Below, piece by piece: positions 21,327 to 28,515 of a DNA stretch of 33,237 nucleotides; the first letter of the stretch is position 1, and each line of letters starts with the position of its first letter. The stretch is from CAYFMS01 sp964491425 (GTDB lineage Bacteria > Patescibacteriota > Patescibacteriia > UBA9934), in assembly GCA_964491425.1 (NCBI GenBank), contig CAZBFR010000002.1, positions 1 through 33,237 of the forward strand, read 5' to 3'. The notes under the pieces were generated by a model. It ran no database searches and was not told where the DNA came from. It saw only the letters and a program-made list of their open reading frames with translations. The translations under genes and the position numbers were made by a program.

Positions 21327-22082
21327 ATGGAATCTATTGAATTAGCCTTAAAACAACTCGATTTATCAGAAAATGCAATCAAGATCTATCTGCAAAGCTT
21401 TCATACGGGAAGATCTACAATTGGAGCTTTGGCAAAATGTATATCCATGGATCGTTCCTCTGCCTATCTGGCCGTTCAACAACTCGTAGCAGAAGGACTA
21501 CTAAATGAGGATATTATCGATGGGAAAAAGCATGTTTGGGCAAGTCCACCTAATATAATTGGGGATCTGTTAAAAGATCACGCGCAACAATTTTCAGATA
21601 CCGCGCGAGATATCGATAAAAACTTGGGTGAATTACTGGTTAACTATAGGACGAATAATTCAAAAGTTGCTTTACAGTCATTTTCCGGAAATGGGTCATT
21701 ACCTCGAATTACACAGGATATTTTACAAAGTGATATATCAGAGGTGCGAATTTTTACGAATCAGAATGCCGAACGAAAAGTATTTTCGGCAAGCGCACAT
21801 GACGACTTTATTCAGTCCAGGGTCCGAAAAGGAATTAAGGCCTATGTTTTGGCTGCAGATACCAAAGGAGCGGATTTACTGCAACGATATGACGAGCGTG
21901 AACTGCGAAAAACAAAAGTTAATAAAAGTTTGGCGCCGTTAAAAAATGAAACGTACATTTACGGTGACAGTGTTGCTGTATTAGGATTCTCGGATACCGT
22001 TTTTGGATTTATTGTTCACGATAAAGAGTTTGCTGAGCTACAAAGGTTGTTATTTGACCACCTCTTTCAGACGGAAGGTTAA
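21327..22082 (+). CDS. TrmB-family transcriptional regulator
   Basis: The 251-residue product begins with a winged-helix domain (about 1-75): IELALKQLDLSENAIKIYLQSF, TIGALAKCISMDRSSAYLAVQQLVAEGLL, then DGKKHVWAS, typical of TrmB-type regulators common in archaea and CPR. A coiled segment (about 80-110) leads into a C-terminal domain with EVRIFTNQNAERK, IKAYVLAAD, and ETYIYGDSVAVLGF...VFGFIVHDKEF, resembling the phospholipase-D-like ligand domain of this family. The frame is open from 21174, but the first 51 codons cover the promoter and operator; ATG 21327 gives the family N terminus. The gene and its upstream region are clearly AT-richer than neighbours. Its stop overlaps the next minus-strand gene by 4 nt. 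Confidence 0.85.
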   Translation: MESIELALKQLDLSENAIKIYLQSFHTGRSTIGALAKCISMDRSSAYLAVQQLVAEGLLNEDIIDGKKHVWASPPNIIGDLLKDHAQQFSDTARDIDKNLGELLVNYRTNNSKVALQSFSGNGSLPRITQDILQSDISEVRIFTNQNAERKVFSASAHDDFIQSRVRKGIKAYVLAADTKGADLLQRYDERELRKTKVNKSLAPLKNETYIYGDSVAVLGFSDTVFGFIVHDKEFAELQRLLFDHLFQTEG

Positions 22083-22444
22083 ACGCCGTGCTGTTCGTGG
22101 AGAATTCGAAGGATTGCGTCGAGCGGGAGGGAGGAGAGGTTTTTGGCTATGATCCGTTCAACGTTTTTACCGGTTTTTTTCTCGATCGTCTCGGCGAGAG
22201 GGGCTTTTTCTATCTCGATTGCGCAAAGATGAAGCGCTCCCGGGGATTTCTTTAGAAGTTTTGCGAGTGTTTCCGCGATAAGAGTAAAGAACGCGTTTCG
22301 GTCGCCTTCTTCTCCCGTCCAGTCGATCTTTTTTATCTCTTCGATCGTTCGATCTTTTGCGTAAATAAACCGCGCGCAGGTATTGCCGACGATTGTAAGG
22401 ATGGCGGGCTCCTTGTAGGGCGTGTAGTGTGCAGAAAGTTGCAT
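22079..22444 (-). CDS. Small protein, possibly baeRF/host-attachment-like
   Basis: The 121-residue product lacks a clear family. The start (AILTIVGNTCARFIYAKDRTIEEI) and end (KNVERIIAKNLSSLPLDAILRIL) vaguely resemble the short baeRF / host-attachment proteins, in which a final motif K-D-L-x-x-x-P-x-x-E is usual; this is a weak visual match only. No signal peptide or membrane helix. Start ATG 22444 lies about 5 nt after the start predicted from an extended -10 (TGG-TATACT, 22464-22456). It is transcribed divergently from the VIT gene and convergently with the TrmB-like gene. Confidence 0.65.
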   Translation of the reverse strand: MQLSAHYTPYKEPAILTIVGNTCARFIYAKDRTIEEIKKIDWTGEEGDRNAFFTLIAETLAKLLKKSPGALHLCAIEIEKAPLAETIEKKTGKNVERIIAKNLSSLPLDAILRILHEQHGV

Positions 22445-22455
22445 ACGTCCCGCTT

Positions 22456-22480
22456 AGTATACCAAAGATTATGTTATACT
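22456..22480. promoter_or_regulatory. Divergent extended -10 promoters
   Basis: Minus: TGG-TATACT at 22464-22456 for the 22444 gene (leader about 5 nt). Plus: TGT-TATACT at 22472-22480 for the VIT gene, 7 nt before the ATG at 22488 (leaderless). Neither has a good -35. The two -10 boxes are only 10 nt apart, so the promoters probably compete for polymerase. Confidence 0.65.
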
Positions 22481-22487
22481 GCTTGAT

Positions 22488-23021
22488 ATGGAAGGAGGCA
22501 GGGGATCATTTTTGCGCACGCAAATCCGGGAGATTGTTTTTGGTATTGAAGATAGTCTCGTTTCGACGATGGGCGCAGTAACCGGAATTGCGGTTGGTGT
22601 TGAGGATCGGGGGATTGTTGTTCTCTCTGGGGTTGTGTTTGTCGCTGTTGAAGCGATTTCCATGGGGGCTGGAAGCTATCTTTCGTCGAAGTCGGCGCGT
22701 GAAGCGGAGGGGACGCTAAAAAAGCGCTCGAAGGCCGTTGAAAAGAAGATACGTTCAGAGTCGATTGTTTCCGCGCTTGTCATGGGCGTGTTTTATTTAC
22801 TCGGAGGACTTGTTCCGCTCCTTTGGTATCTTATTTTCCCTCTCGGGATTGCGATACCGGCGTCGGTTGTTGCGTCGCTTGCCCTTCTCTTTATCGTTGG
22901 AGCCGTAAAGGGGCGGGTTGTTGGCGTTTCCGCGGGACGAAGCGGGCTCGAGATGCTTCTTGTTGGAGGGGGAGCGGGGCTTGTTGGTTACTTAATCGGA
23001 CGATTCTATGTTCTTTCATAG
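22488..23021 (+). CDS. VIT1/CCC1-family (DUF125) metal transporter
   Basis: Membrane protein related to vacuolar iron/manganese transporters. The 177-residue sequence begins IREIVFGIEDSLVSTMGAVTGIAVG, the family hallmark in helix 1, followed by VEAISMGAGSYLSSKSARE in helix 2, a charged loop (about 64-88), and three further helices to the C terminus, five in total as in the family. The cytoplasmic metal-binding domain of plant VIT1 is shortened to the charged loop. A likely job is iron or manganese handling, which fits the Fe-S genes downstream. The 3' end overlaps the next reading frame by 14 nt. Confidence 0.88.
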   Translation: MEGGRGSFLRTQIREIVFGIEDSLVSTMGAVTGIAVGVEDRGIVVLSGVVFVAVEAISMGAGSYLSSKSAREAEGTLKKRSKAVEKKIRSESIVSALVMGVFYLLGGLVPLLWYLIFPLGIAIPASVVASLALLFIVGAVKGRVVGVSAGRSGLEMLLVGGGAGLVGYLIGRFYVLS

Positions 23022-23997
23022 ATTAACAAAGCCGATGGCTCCGGAGTTCCCGCCAAGGTCGACTTTTATCGGCGACCGAACAACCTTAAAAGCGCTCCGC
23101 GGGAAAGTTGTGCTCCTCGATTTTTTTACAACAAGCTCGACGAATTGGCTTCGAACGCTCCCTAGGATTCAAGAGTGGCAGAAAAAGTATGCGGACACTC
23201 CGTTTCGAATTATCGGGGTACACTCTCCGGAATTTAGTTATGAAATCGACGAAGAACATGTCGAAAGTATTCTTAAGGCGCTTAAAATAACCTATCCGGT
23301 CCTTCTTGATCCTGAGTTTAAAATGTGGAAGCGGTACGCGAATCACTGGTGGCCAAGGCAGTTTGTGATTGATGCGAAGGGACATGTTGTTTACGACCAT
23401 ATCGGCGAGGGAGGCTACTATGAAACGGAAACGGCGATTCAGCATGCGCTTCTTGACGCTGGGGTGAAGAATCTCCCTGTTCTTGCTCCCGAAGAGCTCA
23501 TTGGCGGAGGCGTTTGTTACCGAACGACGCCGGAACTCTATTTTGGGTATCTTCGCGGGCGTTACGGAAGCGTTGAGCGAGTAAATCCAAACGACGAGCA
23601 AGCGTTTCTTGATCGCGCGGAAAAGCAAGACGATCTTCTTTATTTACAAGGACATTGGGGCGTTTACGGAGAGCATCTTTCTCACGACCGTGCTCTTCCT
23701 GCGAAAACCGATTATTTCGCTGTAAAATATAGCGGATTTACCGTCCATCTTATTGGCGGATCCGTAAAGCGTAAGCGCACGCTTCTTGAGGTTGAACTTG
23801 ACGGGAGTCCGATTCCCGAAGATTTGCGCGGGGAAGATATTATTGTAGAAGATGAAAAAACATTCTTAGCCGTTAAAGAAACCCGCAACTATCAAATCAT
23901 TGCTTCCGAGGTGTATCATCGCGGTATTTTAAAAGTGAAAACGGACGCGGAATACCTCCAACTCTTTGCTCTTTCCTTCGGTTCTTGCGCGCCTTGA
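23008..23997 (+). CDS. DipZ/TlpA-like thioredoxin-fold protein without CxxC
   Basis: Resembles the thioredoxin-like C-terminal region of DipZ-type proteins: APEFPPRS, LRGKVVLLDFFTTSSTNWLRTLPRIQEW, FRIIGVHSPEFSYEIDEEHVESILKALKITYPVLLDPEFKMWKRYANHWWPRQFVID, HIGEGGYYETE; then the DipZ C-terminal beta domain (PELYFGYLRGRYGSVE to the end). In the family the catalytic stretch is usually FWTYSCINCLRTLP; here C-I-N-C is S-T-N-W (about 44-47), so thiol chemistry is lost. No signal peptide or membrane helix is seen. Start could be ATG 23008 (14-nt overlap with VIT) or ATG 23035, which begins MAPEFP and may be the better match. Between a metal transporter and Fe-S genes, a binding role is conceivable. 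Confidence 0.85.
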   Translation: MFFHRLTKPMAPEFPPRSTFIGDRTTLKALRGKVVLLDFFTTSSTNWLRTLPRIQEWQKKYADTPFRIIGVHSPEFSYEIDEEHVESILKALKITYPVLLDPEFKMWKRYANHWWPRQFVIDAKGHVVYDHIGEGGYYETETAIQHALLDAGVKNLPVLAPEELIGGGVCYRTTPELYFGYLRGRYGSVERVNPNDEQAFLDRAEKQDDLLYLQGHWGVYGEHLSHDRALPAKTDYFAVKYSGFTVHLIGGSVKRKRTLLEVELDGSPIPEDLRGEDIIVEDEKTFLAVKETRNYQIIASEVYHRGILKVKTDAEYLQLFALSFGSCAP

Positions 23998-24022
23998 GTT
24001 CTTCCCTTGTTTTTGTTACGCT
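23994..24022 (+). promoter_or_regulatory. Promoter of the cysteine desulfurase cluster, leaderless
   Basis: TTGAGT 23994-23999, 17-nt spacer, TGT-TACGCT (-10 at 24017-24022). The ATG at 24031 is 8 nt beyond the -10, so the mRNA should start at or next to the start codon. Confidence 0.65.
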
Positions 24023-24030
24023 TGCCGTCT

Positions 24031-25227
24031 ATGGACGCGAAGCGCTCTGTGTATTTAGACCATTCTGCCTCGACCCCGCTTGATCCGCGGGTATTTGAGG
24101 AAATGAAGCCATTTTTTACGGATTTTTACGCGAATCCATCGAGTTTTCATATGCCAGGGAAACGGGTGCGCGACGCGGTTGACTCGGCGCGCGAGCGGAT
24201 CGCAAAGGTCTTGTCAGTGCGAGCGGACGAGATTTTGTTTACGTCGGGCGGGACGGAGAGCGTGAATATGGGGATTATTGGCGCGGCGCTCGGGCTCGAA
24301 GGGAAGGGGAAGCATGTTATTTCTTGCACAACAGAGCACGAAGCGACGCTTGAGGCGCTCGAGGAATTGAAGCGAAGAGGATTTGAAGTAACGCTTCTTC
24401 CTGTTGATCGCGAGGGGCGACTTAGTTCAAAGGACGTAATCGCCTCACTTCGACCGGATACGATTCTTGTCTCGCTTATGCTTGCGAATAACGAAATCGG
24501 GGTGATTCACGATATTGCGGAAATCGGCGCGGGGATTGAGGCGTATCGCGAGGAGCAAAAAACGGCTTTTCCGCTTTTTCATAGCGACGCGTGTCAGGCC
24601 GGAATGTCGCAGGACCTCTCCGTTTCGCGACTCCACGTCGATCTTCTCTCGTTTAATGGTTCAAAGATTTACGGACCAAAGGGAATCGGGGCGCTCTACG
24701 TAAAACGTGGAGTAAAACTTAAGAATCTTCATTTCGGAGGGTCGCAAGAAGAAGGAAAGCGTCCAGGAACGGAAAACGTTCCCGGGATTATCGGGCTCGC
24801 TTCGGCTCTTCTCTACGCACAAGAGGAGCGCGAAGCCTACCGGGCCCATCTTGAACCGCTTCGCGACCGACTTATCGAAGGACTCCTCACGATTCCGAAA
24901 ACACGCCTTAACGGTCCTCGCGACCGCCTCGCAAACAACGTGAATATCTCGTTTATGGATGTCGAGGGCGAAGCGCTTGTCCTTTATCTCGACGCAAACG
25001 GAATCGCGGTCTCGACGGGGTCGGCGTGTACAAGTAAATCGCTCGATCCGTCCCACGTTATTCTCGCGCTCGGCGTTCCCTACGAAGTCGCGCACGGAAG
25101 TATTCGTTTCTCGTTAGGGCGCCAGACAACGAAAGAAGATATCGAGTATGTACTCGAGGTCCTTCCGCCCCTCGTTGAAAAGTTGCGTAAAATAAGTCCT
25201 GTCCGCGTTGATGAAAAATATTTCTAG
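24031..25227 (+). CDS. Cysteine desulfurase, NifS/IscS family
   Basis: PLP enzyme that removes sulfur from cysteine for Fe-S cluster assembly. In the 398-residue product: YLDHSASTPLDP at the N terminus, TSGGTESVNMGI, TTEHEATLEAL (H103), LMLANNEIGVIHDI, HSDACQAGM, the PLP lysine in LSFNGSKIYGPKG (K212), PGTENVPGIIGL, and the sulfur-carrying Cys in STGSACTSKSLDPSHV (C333). This is the IscS/NifS type with the long catalytic loop. The frame opens at 24007, but promoter position and family N termini favour ATG 24031. The next gene starts 1 nt after the stop, so the Fe-S scaffold is probably co-translated. Confidence 0.96.
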   Translation: MDAKRSVYLDHSASTPLDPRVFEEMKPFFTDFYANPSSFHMPGKRVRDAVDSARERIAKVLSVRADEILFTSGGTESVNMGIIGAALGLEGKGKHVISCTTEHEATLEALEELKRRGFEVTLLPVDREGRLSSKDVIASLRPDTILVSLMLANNEIGVIHDIAEIGAGIEAYREEQKTAFPLFHSDACQAGMSQDLSVSRLHVDLLSFNGSKIYGPKGIGALYVKRGVKLKNLHFGGSQEEGKRPGTENVPGIIGLASALLYAQEEREAYRAHLEPLRDRLIEGLLTIPKTRLNGPRDRLANNVNISFMDVEGEALVLYLDANGIAVSTGSACTSKSLDPSHVILALGVPYEVAHGSIRFSLGRQTTKEDIEYVLEVLPPLVEKLRKISPVRVDEKYF

Positions 25228-25228
25228 T

Positions 25229-25912
25229 ATGGCAAATTATACGGCTCCGAAAACGGAAGGAACAAAGGGGGATGTCGTAAGTCACGACAAGACGGAAAGT
25301 TGGTTTTATACCGATACTGTTAAGGATCATTTCTTTAATCCGCAAAATTTTCTCGATAGAGATCCGGAAGAGGGGGAGTTTTCGGCGATGGGGAAGGTTG
25401 GGTCGCCGGCTTGCGGGGACGAGCTTCGGGTATGGATGAAGGTTGATAAAGAAACCGAGCGGATTTTGGATTTTAAATGGAAGACGTTTGGGTGTGGATC
25501 AGCGATTGCGTCAACGTCCATGACTTCCGTTATTGTTACGGAAAACGGTGGGATGACGCTTGAGGAGGCGCGCCACGTAAAGCCTCAAATGATTATGGAG
25601 CGCCTTGGAGGGCTTCCGAATCGCAAATTCCACTGCTCGGTTCTTTGCGATAAGGCCCTTCGCGACGCGATTAACGATTATTTTCGCCGAACGGGGGAGT
25701 TCGATCGGATTGTCGTCGAGTCCGCGCGCGTAATCGATCCGGTGTCGAAAGTAACGGATCGCGATATCGAAGAGGCGGTGCTCGAGGGCGCGATTACCCT
25801 TGAAGCCGTCCAAAAGAAGACAAAGGCGGGGGTTGGAAATCCTGGGGTACTTCCCGCAATCGAGGAGCTTATCCGTTTCTATCGCGACAAATATTTTGGA
25901 TTTAGCGAATAA
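25229..25912 (+). CDS. NifU/IscU-type Fe-S scaffold with cysteine-free BFD-like tail
   Basis: Scaffold on which the desulfurase builds Fe-S clusters. Residues about 30-155 are IscU-like: VKDHFFNPQNF, GKVGSPACGDELRVWM (C62, D64), FKWKTFGCGSAIASTSM (C89), KFHCSVLCDKAL (C136): the three ligand cysteines are intact. The C-terminal part (about 165-215, VTDRDIEEAVLEGAITLEAVQKKTKAGVGNPGVLPAIEELI) aligns well with the central [2Fe-2S] BFD-like domain of NifU, yet the four cysteines of that domain are replaced (DPVSK for C-x-C; GNPGV for GCGSC). ATG 25229, 1 nt after the nifS-like stop, is preferred to the overlapping 25208 start. Confidence 0.93.
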   Translation: MANYTAPKTEGTKGDVVSHDKTESWFYTDTVKDHFFNPQNFLDRDPEEGEFSAMGKVGSPACGDELRVWMKVDKETERILDFKWKTFGCGSAIASTSMTSVIVTENGGMTLEEARHVKPQMIMERLGGLPNRKFHCSVLCDKALRDAINDYFRRTGEFDRIVVESARVIDPVSKVTDRDIEEAVLEGAITLEAVQKKTKAGVGNPGVLPAIEELIRFYRDKYFGFSE

Positions 25913-25913
25913 A

Positions 25914-25922
25914 TGCTACACT
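25914..25922 (+). promoter_or_regulatory. Extended -10 promoter of the ferredoxin gene
   Basis: TGC-TACACT, with -10 at 25917-25922, overlapping the end of the scaffold gene; ATG 25931 follows after 8 nt, predicting a leaderless mRNA. The ferredoxin-oxidoreductase pair can thus be made independently of the desulfurase genes. Confidence 0.6.
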
Positions 25923-25930
25923 ATTCCCGT

Positions 25931-26197
25931 ATGAAATTACGTATCATTGTTGATCCTGACCTCTGTATTGGCGCGGCGAGTTGCGTTACGATTGACCCGA
26001 ATACCTTTGTGATGAACGAGGAAAATAAGGCGGAGGTTTTGGATCATGGTGTGGCGGATGGGGGACCTTCTTACGAGCGTACAATCGAGATGACCGACGA
26101 TGAAAAAGAGACGCTTATTATGGCGGCAGAGTCTTGCCCAACGAAGGCGATTACCGTGATTGATGAAAATGGAACACAACTTTACCCGGAGGCCTAG
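25931..26197 (+). CDS. Single-cluster ferredoxin, three-cysteine type
   Basis: The 88-residue acidic protein starts MKLRIIVDPDLCIGAASCVTIDPNTF and contains AAESCPTKAITVID. Cysteines are C12, C18 and C69; the usual middle Cys of C-x2-C-x2-C is Ala (A15), so a [3Fe-4S] cluster, as in P450-partner ferredoxins, is expected rather than [4Fe-4S]. It is followed, 1 nt after its stop, by a flavin oxidoreductase that is the obvious reductase partner. An upstream in-frame ATG at 25913 overlaps the promoter and is rejected. Confidence 0.92.
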   Translation: MKLRIIVDPDLCIGAASCVTIDPNTFVMNEENKAEVLDHGVADGGPSYERTIEMTDDEKETLIMAAESCPTKAITVIDENGTQLYPEA

Positions 26198-26198
26198 T

Positions 26199-27365
26199 AT
26201 GGCGAACTTTGTCATTATCGGAGGGGGTATTACCGGTGTGACGGCGGCGGAACAGCTTCGGAAAAAGAGTCCGGAGTCGGTTGTGACGCTTATTGAGCGG
26301 GAAATCGAGCCTTTGTATTCGCGGGTGCTCCTCCCCCACTATATTAAGGGTGTTATTCCACGCGAGAAGGTTTTTTTAAAAGCGGAAAATTGGTATCAAA
26401 AAGAGGGGATCGAATGGCTTCGAGGGGTCGAAGTTACGGCAATCGATACGAAGAATAAGTTTGTGACGATAAGCGAGGGGCGTGAGATTCCGTACGACGC
26501 GCTTTTGATTGCGACCGGAGGGGAGGTGAATTTAATGCCTGACGCAAAAGAGGGGATCGTCTATTTTCGAACGCTCGCGGACGCCGACGAGATTTTATCG
26601 CGCTGCGAAGAGCTTAAGGGAACGGGCGGAACGGCGGTTGTTCTTGGAGGGGGTTTTATCTCATTTGAGTTTATTAATATCTTTGCCCACTTTGGGATCC
26701 CGTTTGAAATTATTTTACGAGGGAAAGGATTTTTTGGCGGGATGCTTCTACCGGAACTCTCGGAAATGATTAAAGCCCATGTCACAAAGGCGGGTTATAA
26801 AATCCACGACGGGGTAGAAATTAAAGAGGTTCTCGGCGAAACGGCGGTTGAAGGGGTTACGCTTACGAACGAGGCGACAATTCCTTGCCGAATGATCGGC
26901 GCTGGAATCGGAATTCATCCCGAGCGCGCGCTTATCGAAGGGAGCCCACTCGTCCTTAAAAAAGGTCTTCTTGTTAATGAATATCTAGAAACGGAGACTC
27001 CGGGGGTTTTTGCCTCGGGAGATGTCGCGGAATATTTTGATCTTGAAACGGGTCGGCACCGTGTGTTTGGTAATTGGATGAATGCGCAAATGCAGGGGCG
27101 ACTTGTCGCGGAGAATATGGCGGGCGGAAAGAAGCCGTTTTCTCTTGTCTCTTCCTATGCGACAAATGTCCTTAAAAAGGAGCTAACCGTTATCGGGGAT
27201 ACGGATCCGTCATTTGCTGAAGCGAGAATACTCCGAAAGACCGAAGAGGACGCCTTGCAAGTCTTTGAAAGGGACGGTAAAACGGTAGGGGCGGTGATTT
27301 TTGGCAGTGCGAAGGAGCGGGGCGCTATTACAAAGGCTATCCAGCAAAAAGAACGCTATGCATGA
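26199..27365 (+). CDS. FAD-dependent NAD(P)H oxidoreductase (ferredoxin/rubredoxin reductase-like)
   Basis: The 388-residue product is a pyridine-nucleotide-disulfide-fold flavoprotein: N-terminal FAD-binding NFVIIGGGITGVTAAEQL (3-20), LLIATGG, the NAD(P)H-binding TAVVLGGGFISFEFINIFAHFG (about 144-165), and the second FAD motif TPGVFASGDVAEYFD (about 267-281). There is no CxxC redox disulfide, so it belongs with NADH-ferredoxin/rubredoxin/nitrite-type reductases. Position directly after the ferredoxin suggests it passes electrons from NAD(P)H to that protein, perhaps for Fe-S biogenesis with the two genes before. ATG 26199 follows the ferredoxin stop by 1 nt. Last 8 nt overlap the next gene. 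Confidence 0.92.
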   Translation: MANFVIIGGGITGVTAAEQLRKKSPESVVTLIEREIEPLYSRVLLPHYIKGVIPREKVFLKAENWYQKEGIEWLRGVEVTAIDTKNKFVTISEGREIPYDALLIATGGEVNLMPDAKEGIVYFRTLADADEILSRCEELKGTGGTAVVLGGGFISFEFINIFAHFGIPFEIILRGKGFFGGMLLPELSEMIKAHVTKAGYKIHDGVEIKEVLGETAVEGVTLTNEATIPCRMIGAGIGIHPERALIEGSPLVLKKGLLVNEYLETETPGVFASGDVAEYFDLETGRHRVFGNWMNAQMQGRLVAENMAGGKKPFSLVSSYATNVLKKELTVIGDTDPSFAEARILRKTEEDALQVFERDGKTVGAVIFGSAKERGAITKAIQQKERYA

Positions 27366-28425
27366 TTTAAATGATCTCGAGATTTTTAAAAAGTTCGATA
27401 AAACCGATATTGCCTATGGGATTGAGCACCTTCCCGAGCAGGTAAAGGAAGCTGTCGAAGGGACGCGATTTTTAACGATCCCTGAAGCGTGTAAAAAGGC
27501 GAAAGAAGTTGTCGTTGTTGGGATGGGTGGGTCGCTTCTTGGACCACATATCGCAAAAAGCATTCTTAGCGCGACCTGTAAGGTTTCGTTTACGCTCGTA
27601 AATACCTATCGTCTTCCGGCGCACGTCGGAAAGCAGAGTCTCGTCATTCTATCGAGTTTTTCGGGGACAACGGAAGAGGTTTTGGAGGTGGCGAAGGAGG
27701 TGAAGAAACGTGGATGTCCAACGCTTGTTATTACGAGTGGGGGAGGGCTTGAAAAGCTCGCGAAGAAGCATAAATGGCCATACTACCTAATCGTGCCGGG
27801 AGATCTCGCGCGACAACCGCGCCTAGGGGTTGGATTCTCGCTTGCGGGAGTTCTTGGACTTCTCGATCGCGCGGGATTTACGAAGTTTTCGATGCAAAAG
27901 GCAAAACTTGCGGTTACGGCGATGGAGGAAGTGATCGATTCTTGTGCGCTTGAAGTTAAAATAAAAGAAAACCCGGCAAAGCAGGTTGCGGAGGCTCTTT
28001 ATGGAAAACAAATCGTTGTCCTTTCGGCGGATCATCTCGAAGGATCGGCGCACACTCTTTCAAATCAAATTAACGAATCAGCGAAGCAACTAAGCGGATA
28101 TCATATCGTTCCGGAGCTTAATCACCATTATCTTGAAGGGACCCTTCTTCCGGACGGTCACTACGAGCACTTCGCGATTCTTATCCTTTCGTCAAAGCAC
28201 TACCATCCGCGAAACGCGAAGCGTCTCGCGATTACGGCGGATCTTCTCGAGGAGAGAGGGGCGGAGATTGTCGAATACGCGGTCCAAGGCGATTCTCCTC
28301 TTGAAGAGGCCTTCGAGGTCCTCCAATTTGGAAGTTTCCTCTCGTATTATCTCGGCATTTTAAACGGTGTCGACCCTGAAAAAATCCCCTTCGTCGATCT
28401 CTTTAAAAAACGGATGGCGGAGTAG
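27358..28425 (+). CDS. Bifunctional phosphoglucose/phosphomannose isomerase (SIS domains)
   Basis: Interconverts glucose-6-P or mannose-6-P with fructose-6-P. The 355-residue product has two SIS domains: VVVGMGGSLLGPHIAKSIL (about 53-71), ILSSFSGTTEEVLEVAKE and LVITSGGGLEKLA in the first; IVVLSADHLEGSAHTLSNQINESAKQ and PELNHHYLEG (the ERNHN-like catalytic stretch of the bifunctional family) in the second. This short bifunctional type is known from archaea and CPR. ATG 27358 overlaps the preceding stop by 8 nt, indicating translational coupling. It is the last resident gene before the GC-rich cassette. Confidence 0.92.
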   Translation: MHDLNDLEIFKKFDKTDIAYGIEHLPEQVKEAVEGTRFLTIPEACKKAKEVVVVGMGGSLLGPHIAKSILSATCKVSFTLVNTYRLPAHVGKQSLVILSSFSGTTEEVLEVAKEVKKRGCPTLVITSGGGLEKLAKKHKWPYYLIVPGDLARQPRLGVGFSLAGVLGLLDRAGFTKFSMQKAKLAVTAMEEVIDSCALEVKIKENPAKQVAEALYGKQIVVLSADHLEGSAHTLSNQINESAKQLSGYHIVPELNHHYLEGTLLPDGHYEHFAILILSSKHYHPRNAKRLAITADLLEERGAEIVEYAVQGDSPLEEAFEVLQFGSFLSYYLGILNGVDPEKIPFVDLFKKRMAE

Positions 28426-28446
28426 GGAAAAATTTAGAAAATGAAG

Positions 28447-28498
28447 AGGACCGGAGCCGAGTCTCCCGCGCGTTCGCGGGAAATCTCGGTCCGGTCCT
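28447..28498 (-). terminator. Large terminator hairpin at the left edge of the GC-rich cassette
   Basis: Three nested helices: 28447-28454/28491-28498 (8 bp), a CCGAG/CTCGG helix, and CCCGCG/CGCGGG around CGTT. On the minus strand it follows the 634-residue gene's stop by about 17 nt and is followed by CTTCATTTTCT. It can also stop the isomerase transcript arriving from the left. Confidence 0.75.
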
Positions 28499-28515
28499 TT
28501 ACGTTCCGCTCCCGC

